From contig PEAA01000003.1 of NCBI GenBank assembly GCA_002753275.1, forward strand, positions 1 through 64,000: 64,000 nt of DNA, in the 5' to 3' direction. The translations under genes were made by a program, and so were the position numbers. This DNA comes from Zetaproteobacteria bacterium (GTDB lineage Bacteria; Pseudomonadota; Zetaproteobacteria; Mariprofundales; Mariprofundaceae). Shown here one piece after another: positions 17,817 to 27,286 of the stretch (positions are counted from its first letter, which is position 1; each line of letters begins with the position of its first letter). The notes under the pieces are model-generated. The model was not told the origin of the DNA and searched no databases. It saw nothing but the letters and a program-made list of their open reading frames with translations.

Positions 17817-18788
17817 TTATGAATAGTGCTGCCGTAAGGCTAAATCCAGTTGGGTTAAATCATGGGGGAGAGGGGCGATACAGTGGATGTATTCATTACT
17901 GATAGGATGTTGGAATCCGAGTACTTCTGCATGCAGAGCTTGATGATTTAAGCTTTGAATCGCGGCAGAGACTTCAGGTGAAATTTGTTTGCCAGGGTTA
18001 AAGTGGCGCCCATAGGTGGCATCACCAAGAATGGGGAGTTGCATGTGAGTGAGATGGACGCGGATTTGATGGGTTCGTCCTGTTTGCAGTGTTAAACGAA
18101 TGCGGCAAAAGCGTTGTGCAAAGTTTTGTTCGATTGCGATATCGGTAATGGCCATCTTTCCTTGGGGATTGATCGCCATTTTTTGACGGTTTTGTGGATG
18201 GCGGCCAATGGGTTGTTCAATGCGTTGTTGTTGCCATGACACACTCCCGCGCGACCACGCGATGTATTGTCGATCAATATCATGTGTTGCAAAAAGTTTG
18301 GATAACCCCGTATGCGCAGCCTCTGACTTGGCAACCACCAAACTTCCTGAAGTCCCTTTATCCAGGCGATGGACAATCCCAGGTCGTTCAACACCATTGA
18401 TGCCAGGAAGCGTTTGACAATGGTGAAGTAGGGCATGGACCAGCGTTCCCGAATCGTGCCCTGCGCTGGGATGAACCACCATGTGCGCGGGTTTGTTGAT
18501 CACCAAAAGGTGTTCATCTTCAAAGAGAATATCGAGAGGGATCGCTTCTGGTTGAAGGTCAAGTGGAACTGTTGAAGGGATGGTCAGTTGGAATAGATCG
18601 CCTTCATAAACTTTTTGAGAAGGTCGAACACCATGCTCTGAGTAGAGGTGACCCTCTTTAATCAGTGCTTGAACTTTACTGCGTGAGAAATCCGTAAGGG
18701 TTGCCAAGGCTGCATCCAAACGCTGACCATTCAAGGGTTCTGGAATGGTCAGCGAAAGTCTGCTTGAGGAATCACGCGTTGTTTTCAT
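17817..18788 (-). CDS. rluD: 23S rRNA pseudouridine synthase RluD
   Basis: An N-terminal S4 RNA-binding domain (residues about 15-75) is followed by the RluA-type catalytic domain with HRLDKGTSG carrying the catalytic aspartate (D143 from this start) and RTHQIRVHL. RluD makes the pseudouridines of helix 69 in 23S rRNA. The gene overlaps the end of rne by 17 bases; ATG at 18788 is used (a GTG at 18791 is equally possible). The neighbour pgeF supports RluD rather than RluC, which is encoded separately nearby. Confidence 0.92.
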   Translation of the reverse strand: MKTTRDSSSRLSLTIPEPLNGQRLDAALATLTDFSRSKVQALIKEGHLYSEHGVRPSQKVYEGDLFQLTIPSTVPLDLQPEAIPLDILFEDEHLLVINKPAHMVVHPSAGHDSGTLVHALLHHCQTLPGINGVERPGIVHRLDKGTSGSLVVAKSEAAHTGLSKLFATHDIDRQYIAWSRGSVSWQQQRIEQPIGRHPQNRQKMAINPQGKMAITDIAIEQNFAQRFCRIRLTLQTGRTHQIRVHLTHMQLPILGDATYGRHFNPGKQISPEVSAAIQSLNHQALHAEVLGFQHPISNEYIHCIAPLPHDLTQLDLALRQHYS

Positions 18789-21195
18789 CACCTGAATGTT
18801 TCACTTCATTTGCAGAAGGGATGGCTGTAGGTGTCGTTGATGGCGTGTTTCCATTTTGCGCAGCGGATTTTTTGGGAGCCGTTGTTGATGCACCATCCGA
18901 TGTGTCGTTGGCAGTGGATGCATTGGCAGAATGCTCCTTCTGTATTTGAGGTGCAGGGTTGTCTGCAGACTCACCTATTTCACGGTTGTTATCAGAAGCG
19001 TCATCATTGCCTTTATGACGCGGACGACGACGGCGACGCGGGCGTTTGCGTTTGCTTCCCTCTTCTGAAGTTTGTTCGCCTGATGACTCTTCACTGGCGA
19101 CATTCGATGAGGGAGCGTTCGGTTCTGTTACTGTCGTTATAGCGGCTTGGGTTACCGTTGTTTTTTCAGGGGAGATCTCGTCACTGTTGTTGGCAGTGCT
19201 GTTTTCATCAGTGGTTGTCTCGCCATTGGTTTCGCGCGATTTGTTTGGCCGACGACGGCGACGACGACGACGGGCTGGTGCTTCACCTTCTGCAAGCGCG
19301 GGGTTGTTTTCTAAGTTCTCGCTGATCAAATTTTCATCATTTTTGGAAGAAGGGGGGGTATCTTCGTCCTCTGCTTTCGGCGTTGAAGCGCGACGGTTTC
19401 TATTGCGATTGTTTCTGTTTTCACTGCGGTTTTCATTGTTTCTAGTAGAGCGAGGTTTGCGCGCCTGTGGGGGGGGCGTTGGGGTGTTTTCCTCTACAGA
19501 GCTCTCTTCCACCTTAGGCTCCTTGCGACCAAATAAGGTTTCAAGCAGCAATGTCCACCAACTTTTTTTGATGACTGCAGGTGTAGTTGGCTGCGTGATT
19601 TCAGGGATTTCAGGCACACCTACCACCGGTTTCAATGCCTTTAATTTGCGACCTGGACGAATGGGTTTCTTGTTTTTCCCAGTATCTTCCAAGACCTCCA
19701 TGCGTTTTTGGTTCTCTTCATTCCAGTGGCGTTCGATACGGTAGTGTGGGATATCAAGTTCGGGGCGAATTTGAATGGAGACTTGAACTTCGTACATCTC
19801 TTCAATGCGTGCAATGGAGTCGCGTTTGTTGTTCATCAGATATTCGCCCGTTTCAGATGGAATCTGAACAACCAGTGTTGGTTTTTTGCCTGCTGCGGCA
19901 AGATCTTCGATGCGTGTGAGCATTTGCAGTGCCATGCTTTCAACCGTACGGATTGACCCTTTCCCCTGGCAGCGTGGGCACTCTTCCGTGGTTGTTTCAC
20001 GCACGCTTGGGTGGAGGCGTTGGCGAGACATTTCCAATAGGCCAAAGCGTGAAATTCTCGTTACTTGCACCCGCGCTTTGTCGTAAGCGGTGGCGTTACG
20101 CAACTCCTCTTCTACTTGCTGTGCATGTTTTCGCGAGGCCATATCGATGAAGTCAATGACAATCAGGCCACCAATATCTCGAATGCGCAGTTGGCGTGCG
20201 ATTTCACGCGCCGCTTCGATATTGGTTTGCAGCGCTGTATCATCAATATGTTTGCCGCGAGTGGAGCGTGAGGAGTTGATATCGACCGAGGTTAAGGCTT
20301 CCGTTGGATCGAATACGATCGAACCACCTGAGGGTAGTCGCACTTCGCGTTCGTGGATATCTTCGCATTGGCCTTCAATATTGTAGTGACGAAACAGCGG
20401 TTTTTTGCCACGGTAAAGTTTGACAATCTTCTCTTTCCCGGGAATGACAGCGTGAACAAACTGTTTGGTGCGGGTATAGGTTTCGTGGTTATCAACCCAG
20501 ATCTCTTCGATATCTTCGGTGAAATGGTCGCGGATGGCGCGGGTGGCGAGATCACCTTCAAGGTAGATCAAAGCTGGCGCGGGGGCGGTATCCCCTTTGA
20601 TACGAATTTCATCCCACAGGCGACGCAAATACATGTAATCGCGCTCAAGCGATTCCAGTTTTTGATCTTTTCCAGCCGTACGGACGATCAAGCCCATCGA
20701 TTCAGGAACATCAAGTTGGGTGAGGATCGCCTTCATTGCTTTGCGGTCATCATCACTTAATTTGCGTGAGATTCCACCACGGTTGGTGTTGGGGCTTAAT
20801 ACCAGATATCGGCCTGCAAGGGATATTTGAGTGGTCAGTGCGGCGCCTTTGTTGCCCCGTTCTTCTTTGACCACTTGCACAAGAATTTGCTGTTTGTTAT
20901 CAACTAAGTCTTGAATGTTCATCTTTCTGGAGTCTGCGGTTTTGTCGGCGCTTGCTTTCCAGTAGTCAGGATGAATTTCGTTGAGTGGTAAGAAACCTTG
21001 GCGGGCTGAGCCATATTCAACAAAGGCGGCTTGTAAACTGGCTTCTACCTTGGTGATGGTGCCGCGATAAATGTTTCCTTTGGTGACTGCTTTTTGTGCT
21101 GATTCGATATTAAGTTCTTGTAAGTAGTCATCTTCTATGACCGCGACACGACTCTCTTCCTCGTGTGATGCGTTGATTAGCATCAATTTTTTCAT
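18772..21195 (-). CDS. rne: ribonuclease E
   Basis: An 807-residue endoribonuclease. The catalytic half has an S1 domain (about 37-120), the DNase I-like core with VDINSSRST and VIDFIDM, each holding a metal-binding aspartate, and the Zn-link CPRCQGKG. The C-terminal third is disordered and holds arginine-rich RNA-binding patches (RRRRRRRRP, KRKRPRRRRRPRHKG) with acidic Ser/Glu stretches between, the usual degradosome scaffold composition. The ATG at 21195 has AAAGGA upstream and starts at the canonical MKKLMLINASHEEESR; 35 extra in-frame residues upstream are rejected. It initiates mRNA decay and rRNA processing. It is divergent from rluC, as in many gammaproteobacteria. Confidence 0.95.
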   Translation of the reverse strand: MKKLMLINASHEEESRVAVIEDDYLQELNIESAQKAVTKGNIYRGTITKVEASLQAAFVEYGSARQGFLPLNEIHPDYWKASADKTADSRKMNIQDLVDNKQQILVQVVKEERGNKGAALTTQISLAGRYLVLSPNTNRGGISRKLSDDDRKAMKAILTQLDVPESMGLIVRTAGKDQKLESLERDYMYLRRLWDEIRIKGDTAPAPALIYLEGDLATRAIRDHFTEDIEEIWVDNHETYTRTKQFVHAVIPGKEKIVKLYRGKKPLFRHYNIEGQCEDIHEREVRLPSGGSIVFDPTEALTSVDINSSRSTRGKHIDDTALQTNIEAAREIARQLRIRDIGGLIVIDFIDMASRKHAQQVEEELRNATAYDKARVQVTRISRFGLLEMSRQRLHPSVRETTTEECPRCQGKGSIRTVESMALQMLTRIEDLAAAGKKPTLVVQIPSETGEYLMNNKRDSIARIEEMYEVQVSIQIRPELDIPHYRIERHWNEENQKRMEVLEDTGKNKKPIRPGRKLKALKPVVGVPEIPEITQPTTPAVIKKSWWTLLLETLFGRKEPKVEESSVEENTPTPPPQARKPRSTRNNENRSENRNNRNRNRRASTPKAEDEDTPPSSKNDENLISENLENNPALAEGEAPARRRRRRRRPNKSRETNGETTTDENSTANNSDEISPEKTTVTQAAITTVTEPNAPSSNVASEESSGEQTSEEGSKRKRPRRRRRPRHKGNDDASDNNREIGESADNPAPQIQKEHSANASTANDTSDGASTTAPKKSAAQNGNTPSTTPTAIPSANEVKHSGDENNA

Positions 21196-21526
21196 GATAG
21201 CATTCCTTTGCCATCTATGGTTTAAGTGAAAGTTGGAGTGAACATACGCGCAATCCGTGGATGCGGCGAGGCTCTTTTCTAACAGTCTTTCTTTACCCAT
21301 TTGGATTTAATAAAAAAACCAAGTGGATAGTAAACAAACAATAGATGATTTTTTTGTATAAAGGCTCGACACAGGGGAGGCTGTTTTCTGTTCCTTGGTA
21401 TATTGTATTATCAATGTACTGGGAATCTGTATACTCTCTGCGCTTATTTGAAGCTGCAGGTTAAAGCCAACCGACGCTTTGTGGAGCATCTTTATCAATG
21501 GGCATACTAGCGAGTAGGAGAGTGTT
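21196..21526. promoter_or_regulatory. rne-rluC divergent intergenic region
   Basis: A 331-base gap, A+T-rich in its centre, holding the leaders of rne (minus) and rluC (plus). A plausible rluC promoter is TTATCA at 21408-21413 and TATACT at 21430-21435, 16 bases apart. In known cases the rne leader mediates feedback by RNase E itself; nothing here allows a structure to be assigned. An open frame across this gap on the minus strand runs into rluC and looks spurious. Confidence 0.5.
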
Positions 21527-22519
21527 TTGGCAAGTAACATCGATGAATCAAACTGTTTGGTGGATGAGAATGAAGCGGGATCGCGGCTGGATCGGTTTTT
21601 ATTGCGCCGATTGAACGGTATCGATCGTTCGTTGGTTTTGCGCTTGATTCGTAAAGGCAATGTGCGCGTGAATGGCAAACGGATGAAGCCGGAAGGTCGG
21701 TTGAATTTGGGCGATACGATCTTTTTACCCCTCTCTCTTCGTAGCGGCGAGCCTTCATCGACAAAGAGAGCGCAGGAAGAACACACTATTCCCCAACATA
21801 TCCTCAATAGCATTGAACGACTTTATGAAGATGATGATTTATTGATTCTCAACAAGCCTGAAGGGGTGGTTGTGCATGGTGGAAGTGGACACGATGCGGG
21901 GTTGATTGAGTCGTTAAAAAAACAGTTGGGATTGGATGAGCTTCGTTTGGCGCATCGTCTGGATCGTGACACCAGTGGTTGCCTGTTGTTGGCGAAAAAT
22001 CTGTTAACCTTGCGTGAGCTCACGGCCGACTTTCGTGTGCGCGATGTGCAAAAAACTTATCTCGCTTGGGTTGAGGGGCACCCTTATCCTTATGCCGCAC
22101 GCATCACTTCACATTTGAGTAAAGGGGTGGTTCGTGGGGGCGAACGGATGGTGGTCTCGAATGATGAGGGGCAAGAGTCGGTGACCGATTACCAAGTGAT
22201 TTTGTTGGCTGAAAAAGAGGGGCTTGATTATGCGATGGTTGCTTTAACGCCGCACAGTGGTCGTACGCATCAGCTTCGTGTGCAGATGCAAGTGCAAGGC
22301 CATGCGATTTTGGCAGATGGTAAATATGCGACGCAAGAGGCGCAAAAGTCCGCCAAGAAAGTGTTGGGTTGCAAGGCGTTGGCACTGCATGCATGGCGTT
22401 TGAAAATTAAACACCCGCGTACGGGTGCTCTTCTCGATGTACGCGCTCCTTTTCCAAAACGGTGGCAAAAGAGCTTTGCCAATGTCGGTTACGAACTTTG
22501 TGCCGAGGCGCATTTTTAA
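21527..22519 (+). CDS. rluC: 23S rRNA pseudouridine synthase RluC-like
   Basis: A 330-residue RluA-family enzyme with an N-terminal S4 domain (about 18-70), catalytic HRLDRDTSG (D146) and RTHQLRVQM. The start is TTG at 21527, supported by TAGGAG 6 bases upstream and by absence of a nearby ATG. RluC modifies positions 955, 2504 and 2580 of 23S rRNA in E. coli. Divergence from rne repeats the E. coli gene order, supporting RluC over RluD. Confidence 0.9.
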   Translation: MASNIDESNCLVDENEAGSRLDRFLLRRLNGIDRSLVLRLIRKGNVRVNGKRMKPEGRLNLGDTIFLPLSLRSGEPSSTKRAQEEHTIPQHILNSIERLYEDDDLLILNKPEGVVVHGGSGHDAGLIESLKKQLGLDELRLAHRLDRDTSGCLLLAKNLLTLRELTADFRVRDVQKTYLAWVEGHPYPYAARITSHLSKGVVRGGERMVVSNDEGQESVTDYQVILLAEKEGLDYAMVALTPHSGRTHQLRVQMQVQGHAILADGKYATQEAQKSAKKVLGCKALALHAWRLKIKHPRTGALLDVRAPFPKRWQKSFANVGYELCAEAHF

Positions 22520-22559
22520 TGCGAGGTATTATTCTGTATCGGCTTAAGACACTATTTTG

Positions 22560-23519
22560 CTAATCAAAGCGCTTGGTGTAGGCGTGGCAGTAGGGCTGCT
22601 TGTGGTTTTGGTCGTAGTAATTTTGGTGATAAGCTTCGGCAGGCCAAAACTTGTGTGCTTGTATTAGATGCGTGACAACGGCGTAGTTGCGTTTTTTTAA
22701 CTGTTCAATGAGAGACGCCGCAATGCGTTTCTCCTGCTCATTGTTGTAAAAAACTGCAGATAAATATTGGCTGCCAATATCAGGACCTTGACCATTGGCT
22801 TGGGTGGGGTCGTGAATTTCAAAGAAAAATTTCGCCAGTTCGGTGTAGCTGATACGGCTGGGGTCATAGGTGACCTCGACGGTTTCTAAATGGCCTGTTT
22901 TCCCATCGGAGACATCGTGGTAGGTGGGATTTTTCACACTGCCCCCCATATAACCCGATGTGGCGGCAATGACGCCGGCCTTGTGTTCAAAAAGATATTC
23001 AATGCCCCAGAAGCATCCACCCGCAAAATAGGCGTTGGCCTGCTGAGGGGGCGATGCGTTGAGTGTGTTTGGTTGTGAGTCGGCAATAAAGGTGAGTGAA
23101 AGTGAGTTGACGCAGTGGCGGGTGTTTTTAGGTGTTAATCTTTCGCCTTTGAATATATGACCCAAATGGGCGCCGCAGCGTGCGCATACGATTTCAGTGC
23201 GCTCTCCATCGCTATCGGGTTTTCTGAGCACTGCTCCAGGGATTTCATCATCAAAACTTGGCCAGCCGCAGCTTGATGCAAATTTACTGTCCGATTGGTA
23301 AAGGGGGGTATTGCAGCGTTTGCATTGGTAAGTTCCTTGTTCAAAGAACTGATCGAACGCACCGCTGAAGGGGCGTTCCGTCCCTTTGTGAAGGATAATG
23401 CGCTTCTCTTCGGGCGTGAGTGGGTTGAATGTATTCACGGATCGCTCCTGTGCATCGGATGGAATGGAAGATAGAAAAAGGGAGAATATGGCAATGCATT
23501 GCCAGTATCTTGGCATCAT
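22560..23519 (-). CDS. periplasmic peptide-methionine sulfoxide reductase, MsrB-MsrA fusion
   Basis: A signal peptide (residues 1-23, ending SDAQ) is followed by an MsrB domain (about 33-155) with zinc cysteines C66, C69, C112, C115 and catalytic C136 (NTRHCVNS), then an MsrA domain (about 163-319) with GGCFWG (C169). The two domains reduce the R and S forms of methionine sulfoxide. The order B-A is the reverse of the commoner A-B fusions. The ATG at 23519 follows AAGGAGGTGA, an almost perfect ribosome-binding site. With export and no thioredoxin domain, an electron donor such as a DsbD-like protein is needed; none is nearby. Confidence 0.93.
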   Translation of the reverse strand: MMPRYWQCIAIFSLFLSSIPSDAQERSVNTFNPLTPEEKRIILHKGTERPFSGAFDQFFEQGTYQCKRCNTPLYQSDSKFASSCGWPSFDDEIPGAVLRKPDSDGERTEIVCARCGAHLGHIFKGERLTPKNTRHCVNSLSLTFIADSQPNTLNASPPQQANAYFAGGCFWGIEYLFEHKAGVIAATSGYMGGSVKNPTYHDVSDGKTGHLETVEVTYDPSRISYTELAKFFFEIHDPTQANGQGPDIGSQYLSAVFYNNEQEKRIAASLIEQLKKRNYAVVTHLIQAHKFWPAEAYHQNYYDQNHKQPYCHAYTKRFD

Positions 23520-23580
23520 TACGGTCACCTCCTTATCGATCAACTATAGTCAACCATTTTACTCAGGTAAAGATCGCGTA

Positions 23581-24891
23581 TTAAAAACTATATTCAATTT
23601 CACCGTAGAGACGATGGTTGTTGTTAAAATTGGCAAAGAAACCGCGTTTGCCACCGAAGAGATCGAAGCCGATGCGGCTGATCAGTTGATCACTCCACTC
23701 ATAGTTTACTTTGGGGCGTACCATCCAACTTCCTGTATTCCACTCCATCATGGTAATCATTTCGGGTTTGAGCTTCTCATTCATATAATCGGTGGAGATC
23801 ATCATGCTCACAAAGCCGGATGATGCGGGCTCGGCGATGTTGGCCTGCCAATTGGGAATGAAGCGTTGGAAATATTGCGGTGAGATGCGCCAGTTATTGG
23901 CGGTGTAATCGATGCCAATGGCTGCGTTGTAGGTGGTATGTTGTGCTGTTGAACTGTTGGGAGTGATGCCTGTTAAGTTGATCGGCTCTTGAATGCGTGC
24001 CGCCATTTCAGCGCGTAACACCCATGCGCCAAAGGCGTTGGAGAATGAGCTTCCGACGGTATGCATTTGATGATACCAGGGGGTAAGGGTGAGAGTGGTT
24101 GGGTTGAGGAGCGCTTTTTGCATCACTGGCGTATCGTTCCAACCGTAGTACCAATTGAGTGAGAGATCCCATCCGGCAAGGTTGCTACGCCATGCGGCAC
24201 CATATTCACTGTTTTTCAGTGACCAGTTGGGGCGTGTGGTTCCCGATCTGATAATGCTTTGCATGCCGGCAGGAGTAGGGGGATGAATGCTCCAGCGCGA
24301 GCCGATAGGTGCCATTTTTGCAGGCTTTGCATCTGGGGTGGCGATGAACTCAAATTCATGCTCGTTGTCACCCAAATAGGCGTAGTAGTTAATGCGAATG
24401 GCCCATACTCCAATGCGTGAATCGAGAAAATCATCCAACACAAACTCACGCATATCCAGAGGATTAACGACATCGAGCATGCGTAAGCCATCGGTTTTCC
24501 CCCAAATAATCTGCTGCATACCAATGCGTAGATCATAATCATTGGCATGGTAGAGCAAATAAGCCTCTTTGGCTTCGGTTTGGGTGCGATAATGTCGTTT
24601 GATGGCTTGGGTTAGATCGCTGCTGTTGGTCGTATTGAGATCCATGGCGGCATCGTAGAGATTGAGAAAACGGCTGCGAAATTCCCAATCATTGCCCAGG
24701 GTTCCTTCGGGTTTGAGATCAAGTCGATTTTGCATTTTATCCAGATGATGGGTGCCGCTGATGAAATAGGCTGTCTCATTTTTGAAGCTGCCGTGTAGTG
24801 TCATATCGAGCGCATAAGCCTCGTTGCAACCGATTATCGCGAGCAAGGGAATAAAAATGAGCTGGATAACGCTTTGTTGATGGATATTCAT
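23581..24891 (-). CDS. DUF1302-like outer membrane beta-barrel protein
   Basis: A 436-residue exported protein: signal peptide (about 1-28), then alternating aromatic/polar strands to a terminal YGEIEYSF, a typical barrel end with a final phenylalanine. The GMQQIIWGKTDGLRMLDVVNPLDMREFVLDD region is characteristic of DUF1302 proteins. It starts 5 bases after the RND gene stop, and the RND/LolA-like/MarR neighbours suggest the outer-membrane part of an export route. Its substrate is unknown. Confidence 0.8.
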   Translation of the reverse strand: MNIHQQSVIQLIFIPLLAIIGCNEAYALDMTLHGSFKNETAYFISGTHHLDKMQNRLDLKPEGTLGNDWEFRSRFLNLYDAAMDLNTTNSSDLTQAIKRHYRTQTEAKEAYLLYHANDYDLRIGMQQIIWGKTDGLRMLDVVNPLDMREFVLDDFLDSRIGVWAIRINYYAYLGDNEHEFEFIATPDAKPAKMAPIGSRWSIHPPTPAGMQSIIRSGTTRPNWSLKNSEYGAAWRSNLAGWDLSLNWYYGWNDTPVMQKALLNPTTLTLTPWYHQMHTVGSSFSNAFGAWVLRAEMAARIQEPINLTGITPNSSTAQHTTYNAAIGIDYTANNWRISPQYFQRFIPNWQANIAEPASSGFVSMMISTDYMNEKLKPEMITMMEWNTGSWMVRPKVNYEWSDQLISRIGFDLFGGKRGFFANFNNNHRLYGEIEYSF

Positions 24892-24896
24892 GGCGC

Positions 24897-27215
24897 TCAA
24901 TGTTTTTGTAAGCGTAACAAAACAGGGAAGAGGTAGCAGGTTGCCAAATAGCAGATTACCATGGTGGCGGCAATGAGTGCACCCAGTTTCATTTGTGGAT
25001 AGAGGGCTGCTGAGAGTAAAACTAAAAAACCACCGACAACGACAAAACTGTTAAAGAGTATGGCATGACCCACGGTGCTGTTGGTTTCACGCACGCAGGA
25101 AGGGTAATCTTTTCCACTTGCTTTCAGTTCATGGTAGCGGTGGAGGTAGTGAATGGCAAAATCAACCCCAATGCCCATTGCCATGGCTCCAGTGAGGGCT
25201 GTGGCAATATCAAGGGGAATGCCAAAGTTGCCCATCATGCCATAATTGACGGTGACGGCGAGCGCCACGGGAATCATGGCAATTCCTGCCATGCTCACTC
25301 GACCAAAAATCCACCAGCAGAGTAAAAATATGGCGATAACCGAGACGATGAGCGAGGCAATTTGACCATTGATAATCATATCCGCCAATCGGGAGACCGT
25401 AAAGCCTGTCCCTGCCCATGCCACTTTGAATCCTTGCTCTGCTGGGAAATAGTTTTGGAGTGCTGTATCAATGTTGGCGATAATCGCTTGCACGGTATTG
25501 GTCGCATCGGTTTTGAGATTGATGCGAAGATGGGCTTGTTGATAGTCACCGGTAATAAAGGTTTCAAAATCATCAGGCGCCCCTGAAAAAGAGTAGAGCA
25601 GCAGGTATTGTGCCGCAAGCTCACTGTTGTCTGGAACCTTGCGCCACGCTGGATCATCATTGTGTAAGGCTTGGTTCATGGTGCTCAGAAACTCAGCAAT
25701 AGATGCGGTATCTCCCACCATCGGTTGTTGTTCTAACTGCTGTTGTAGCTGCGCAAGGTGTTGTAAAAAAACAGGTTCCAATAAGCCATTCTCACGCCCT
25801 GTGTCGATCATAATGTCGAGCGTTGTGGTTCCTGAAAAATGAGCATTTAAAAAGGTGTCGGCGGCGCGAAGAGGGTCACCGGGTTTGAATTGTTCAACCA
25901 ATGAGGCATTGACTTGCAGTTTGACCACCCCTATGAATGCGACCATGATGAGGAGTGCGAAGAGTATCGTAATGCGTTTGGGATAATTTAACACCGTATT
26001 GCCAAGCCATTGAACATAGCCAGAAAAGAGTGGTTTCCGTTCGGCATGACTTGATTTTTCTGGTAGAAGTATCAGTGCTGACGGGAGTAGCAGCATGGTG
26101 ATAAGCAGAGCATAGGCGATACCAAGGGTAGCAAAAAGACCAAAATCTCGTATGGGTGGAAGCTCGGATGCCATCATCGATAAAAAGCCAGCGCCTGTTG
26201 TCACGGAGGTGAGCAACATCGGTTTCCAGAGTTCATGCATGACCTCGGTGATTCGTTCTTTGCGATGGGCATAGGCTTGGTAATGGGCGAGCAGCCGTTC
26301 ACGGCTAAGAAAATGGACCGCATCGGCAATGCCAATGGCAAGAATGAGAATAGGGAGCATAGTCGTGATGGTGTACATTGGTGCTTTTAGCGCAGCCATT
26401 GTTCCAAGCGTCCATATCTCTGCCATGAGAACGACCAACATTGGTAGACCCACGCCGCGCGGGGTGCGAAATGAGAGAAATAACAATAAAATCAACACGC
26501 CCATGACCAGAGGTTGCATCCGTTTCATCTCCTGCGGCATGTATTGGCCAAAGACGCCCTCAATGACAGGGCGACCTGCAATAAAGAATTGTACCTCTGG
26601 ATGCTCGGCTTCGAGCGATGTGACCTTTGTTTGCAGCAGGTCGTAGATGGCGGCATAGGTATGGCGGGCATTGGGCTGGGGGCGTACGATAAAAAGGGTG
26701 CCATGGCCATCGGCTGAAGCAATGACATCTTCATAGATGCCAAAATCGTGCATGCGTGTTTTTAGATGTTCAATGGCTTGGGTGACCGCTTCCGAATTGT
26801 TGGCGTCGATATCTAGAAAGTCATTCAGAAAGGGTAAGACGCTCATGCCATCTTCTGAGCCCTGAATATCTTTAATGGTAGCAAGAGAGAGTAGGTCATT
26901 GAGTGCTAATGTACGGAAAAGGGGCTCTGTAGATAGCCAATCGGTGAGTTCTTGAACGAGGTTGAGGGTTGCTGCATTGTAGATTCCACTGGGGCTATTG
27001 TTCATCAGTCCAATAATCACCATGTCTGTGCTGCCGAACCGTTCTTCTAAGACCTTGGTGTTGATATAGGCATCGCTTTGCTTGGGAAGCATGGCATCAA
27101 GATCCGTTTCCATGGTGAGATGGCGTATTTGCCCAATAGCCAGTGCGGTGAGGAGAAACAGTAGCAGTAAAACAGTTTTAGGATGGGCAAGAATGCGTTG
27201 GAAAATTGAAGACAT
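24897..27215 (-). CDS. RND/MMPL-family transporter
   Basis: A 772-residue protein with about twelve transmembrane helices and two large periplasmic loops, the RND plan as found in the MMPL/HpnN-type group. Conserved: GIADAVHFLSRERLL in the first half and GAMAMGIGVDFAIHYLHRYHE in the second, each with acids in the membrane segments expected to carry protons. Such transporters move hydrophobic molecules such as lipids to the outer membrane. It lies between a LolA-like periplasmic protein and a barrel protein. No membrane-fusion (HlyD-type) gene is present, consistent with this subgroup. Confidence 0.88.
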   Translation of the reverse strand: MSSIFQRILAHPKTVLLLLFLLTALAIGQIRHLTMETDLDAMLPKQSDAYINTKVLEERFGSTDMVIIGLMNNSPSGIYNAATLNLVQELTDWLSTEPLFRTLALNDLLSLATIKDIQGSEDGMSVLPFLNDFLDIDANNSEAVTQAIEHLKTRMHDFGIYEDVIASADGHGTLFIVRPQPNARHTYAAIYDLLQTKVTSLEAEHPEVQFFIAGRPVIEGVFGQYMPQEMKRMQPLVMGVLILLLFLSFRTPRGVGLPMLVVLMAEIWTLGTMAALKAPMYTITTMLPILILAIGIADAVHFLSRERLLAHYQAYAHRKERITEVMHELWKPMLLTSVTTGAGFLSMMASELPPIRDFGLFATLGIAYALLITMLLLPSALILLPEKSSHAERKPLFSGYVQWLGNTVLNYPKRITILFALLIMVAFIGVVKLQVNASLVEQFKPGDPLRAADTFLNAHFSGTTTLDIMIDTGRENGLLEPVFLQHLAQLQQQLEQQPMVGDTASIAEFLSTMNQALHNDDPAWRKVPDNSELAAQYLLLYSFSGAPDDFETFITGDYQQAHLRINLKTDATNTVQAIIANIDTALQNYFPAEQGFKVAWAGTGFTVSRLADMIINGQIASLIVSVIAIFLLCWWIFGRVSMAGIAMIPVALAVTVNYGMMGNFGIPLDIATALTGAMAMGIGVDFAIHYLHRYHELKASGKDYPSCVRETNSTVGHAILFNSFVVVGGFLVLLSAALYPQMKLGALIAATMVICYLATCYLFPVLLRLQKH

Positions 27216-27286
27216 CGTGTGTTATCCCCTTGGTGTGATGAGAGATGGGTGGATTGTTACAGCATGATCATTTTTGGCGATGAACA

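Noticed and set aside
19046-19744. 232-residue open frame antisense to rne
   Set aside because: It mirrors the low-complexity Arg/Glu/Ser tail of RNase E and has a biased composition; no independent start signals.
21307-21813. 168-residue minus-strand frame before rne
   Set aside because: It overlaps the start of rluC antisense and has no ribosome-binding site or family features.
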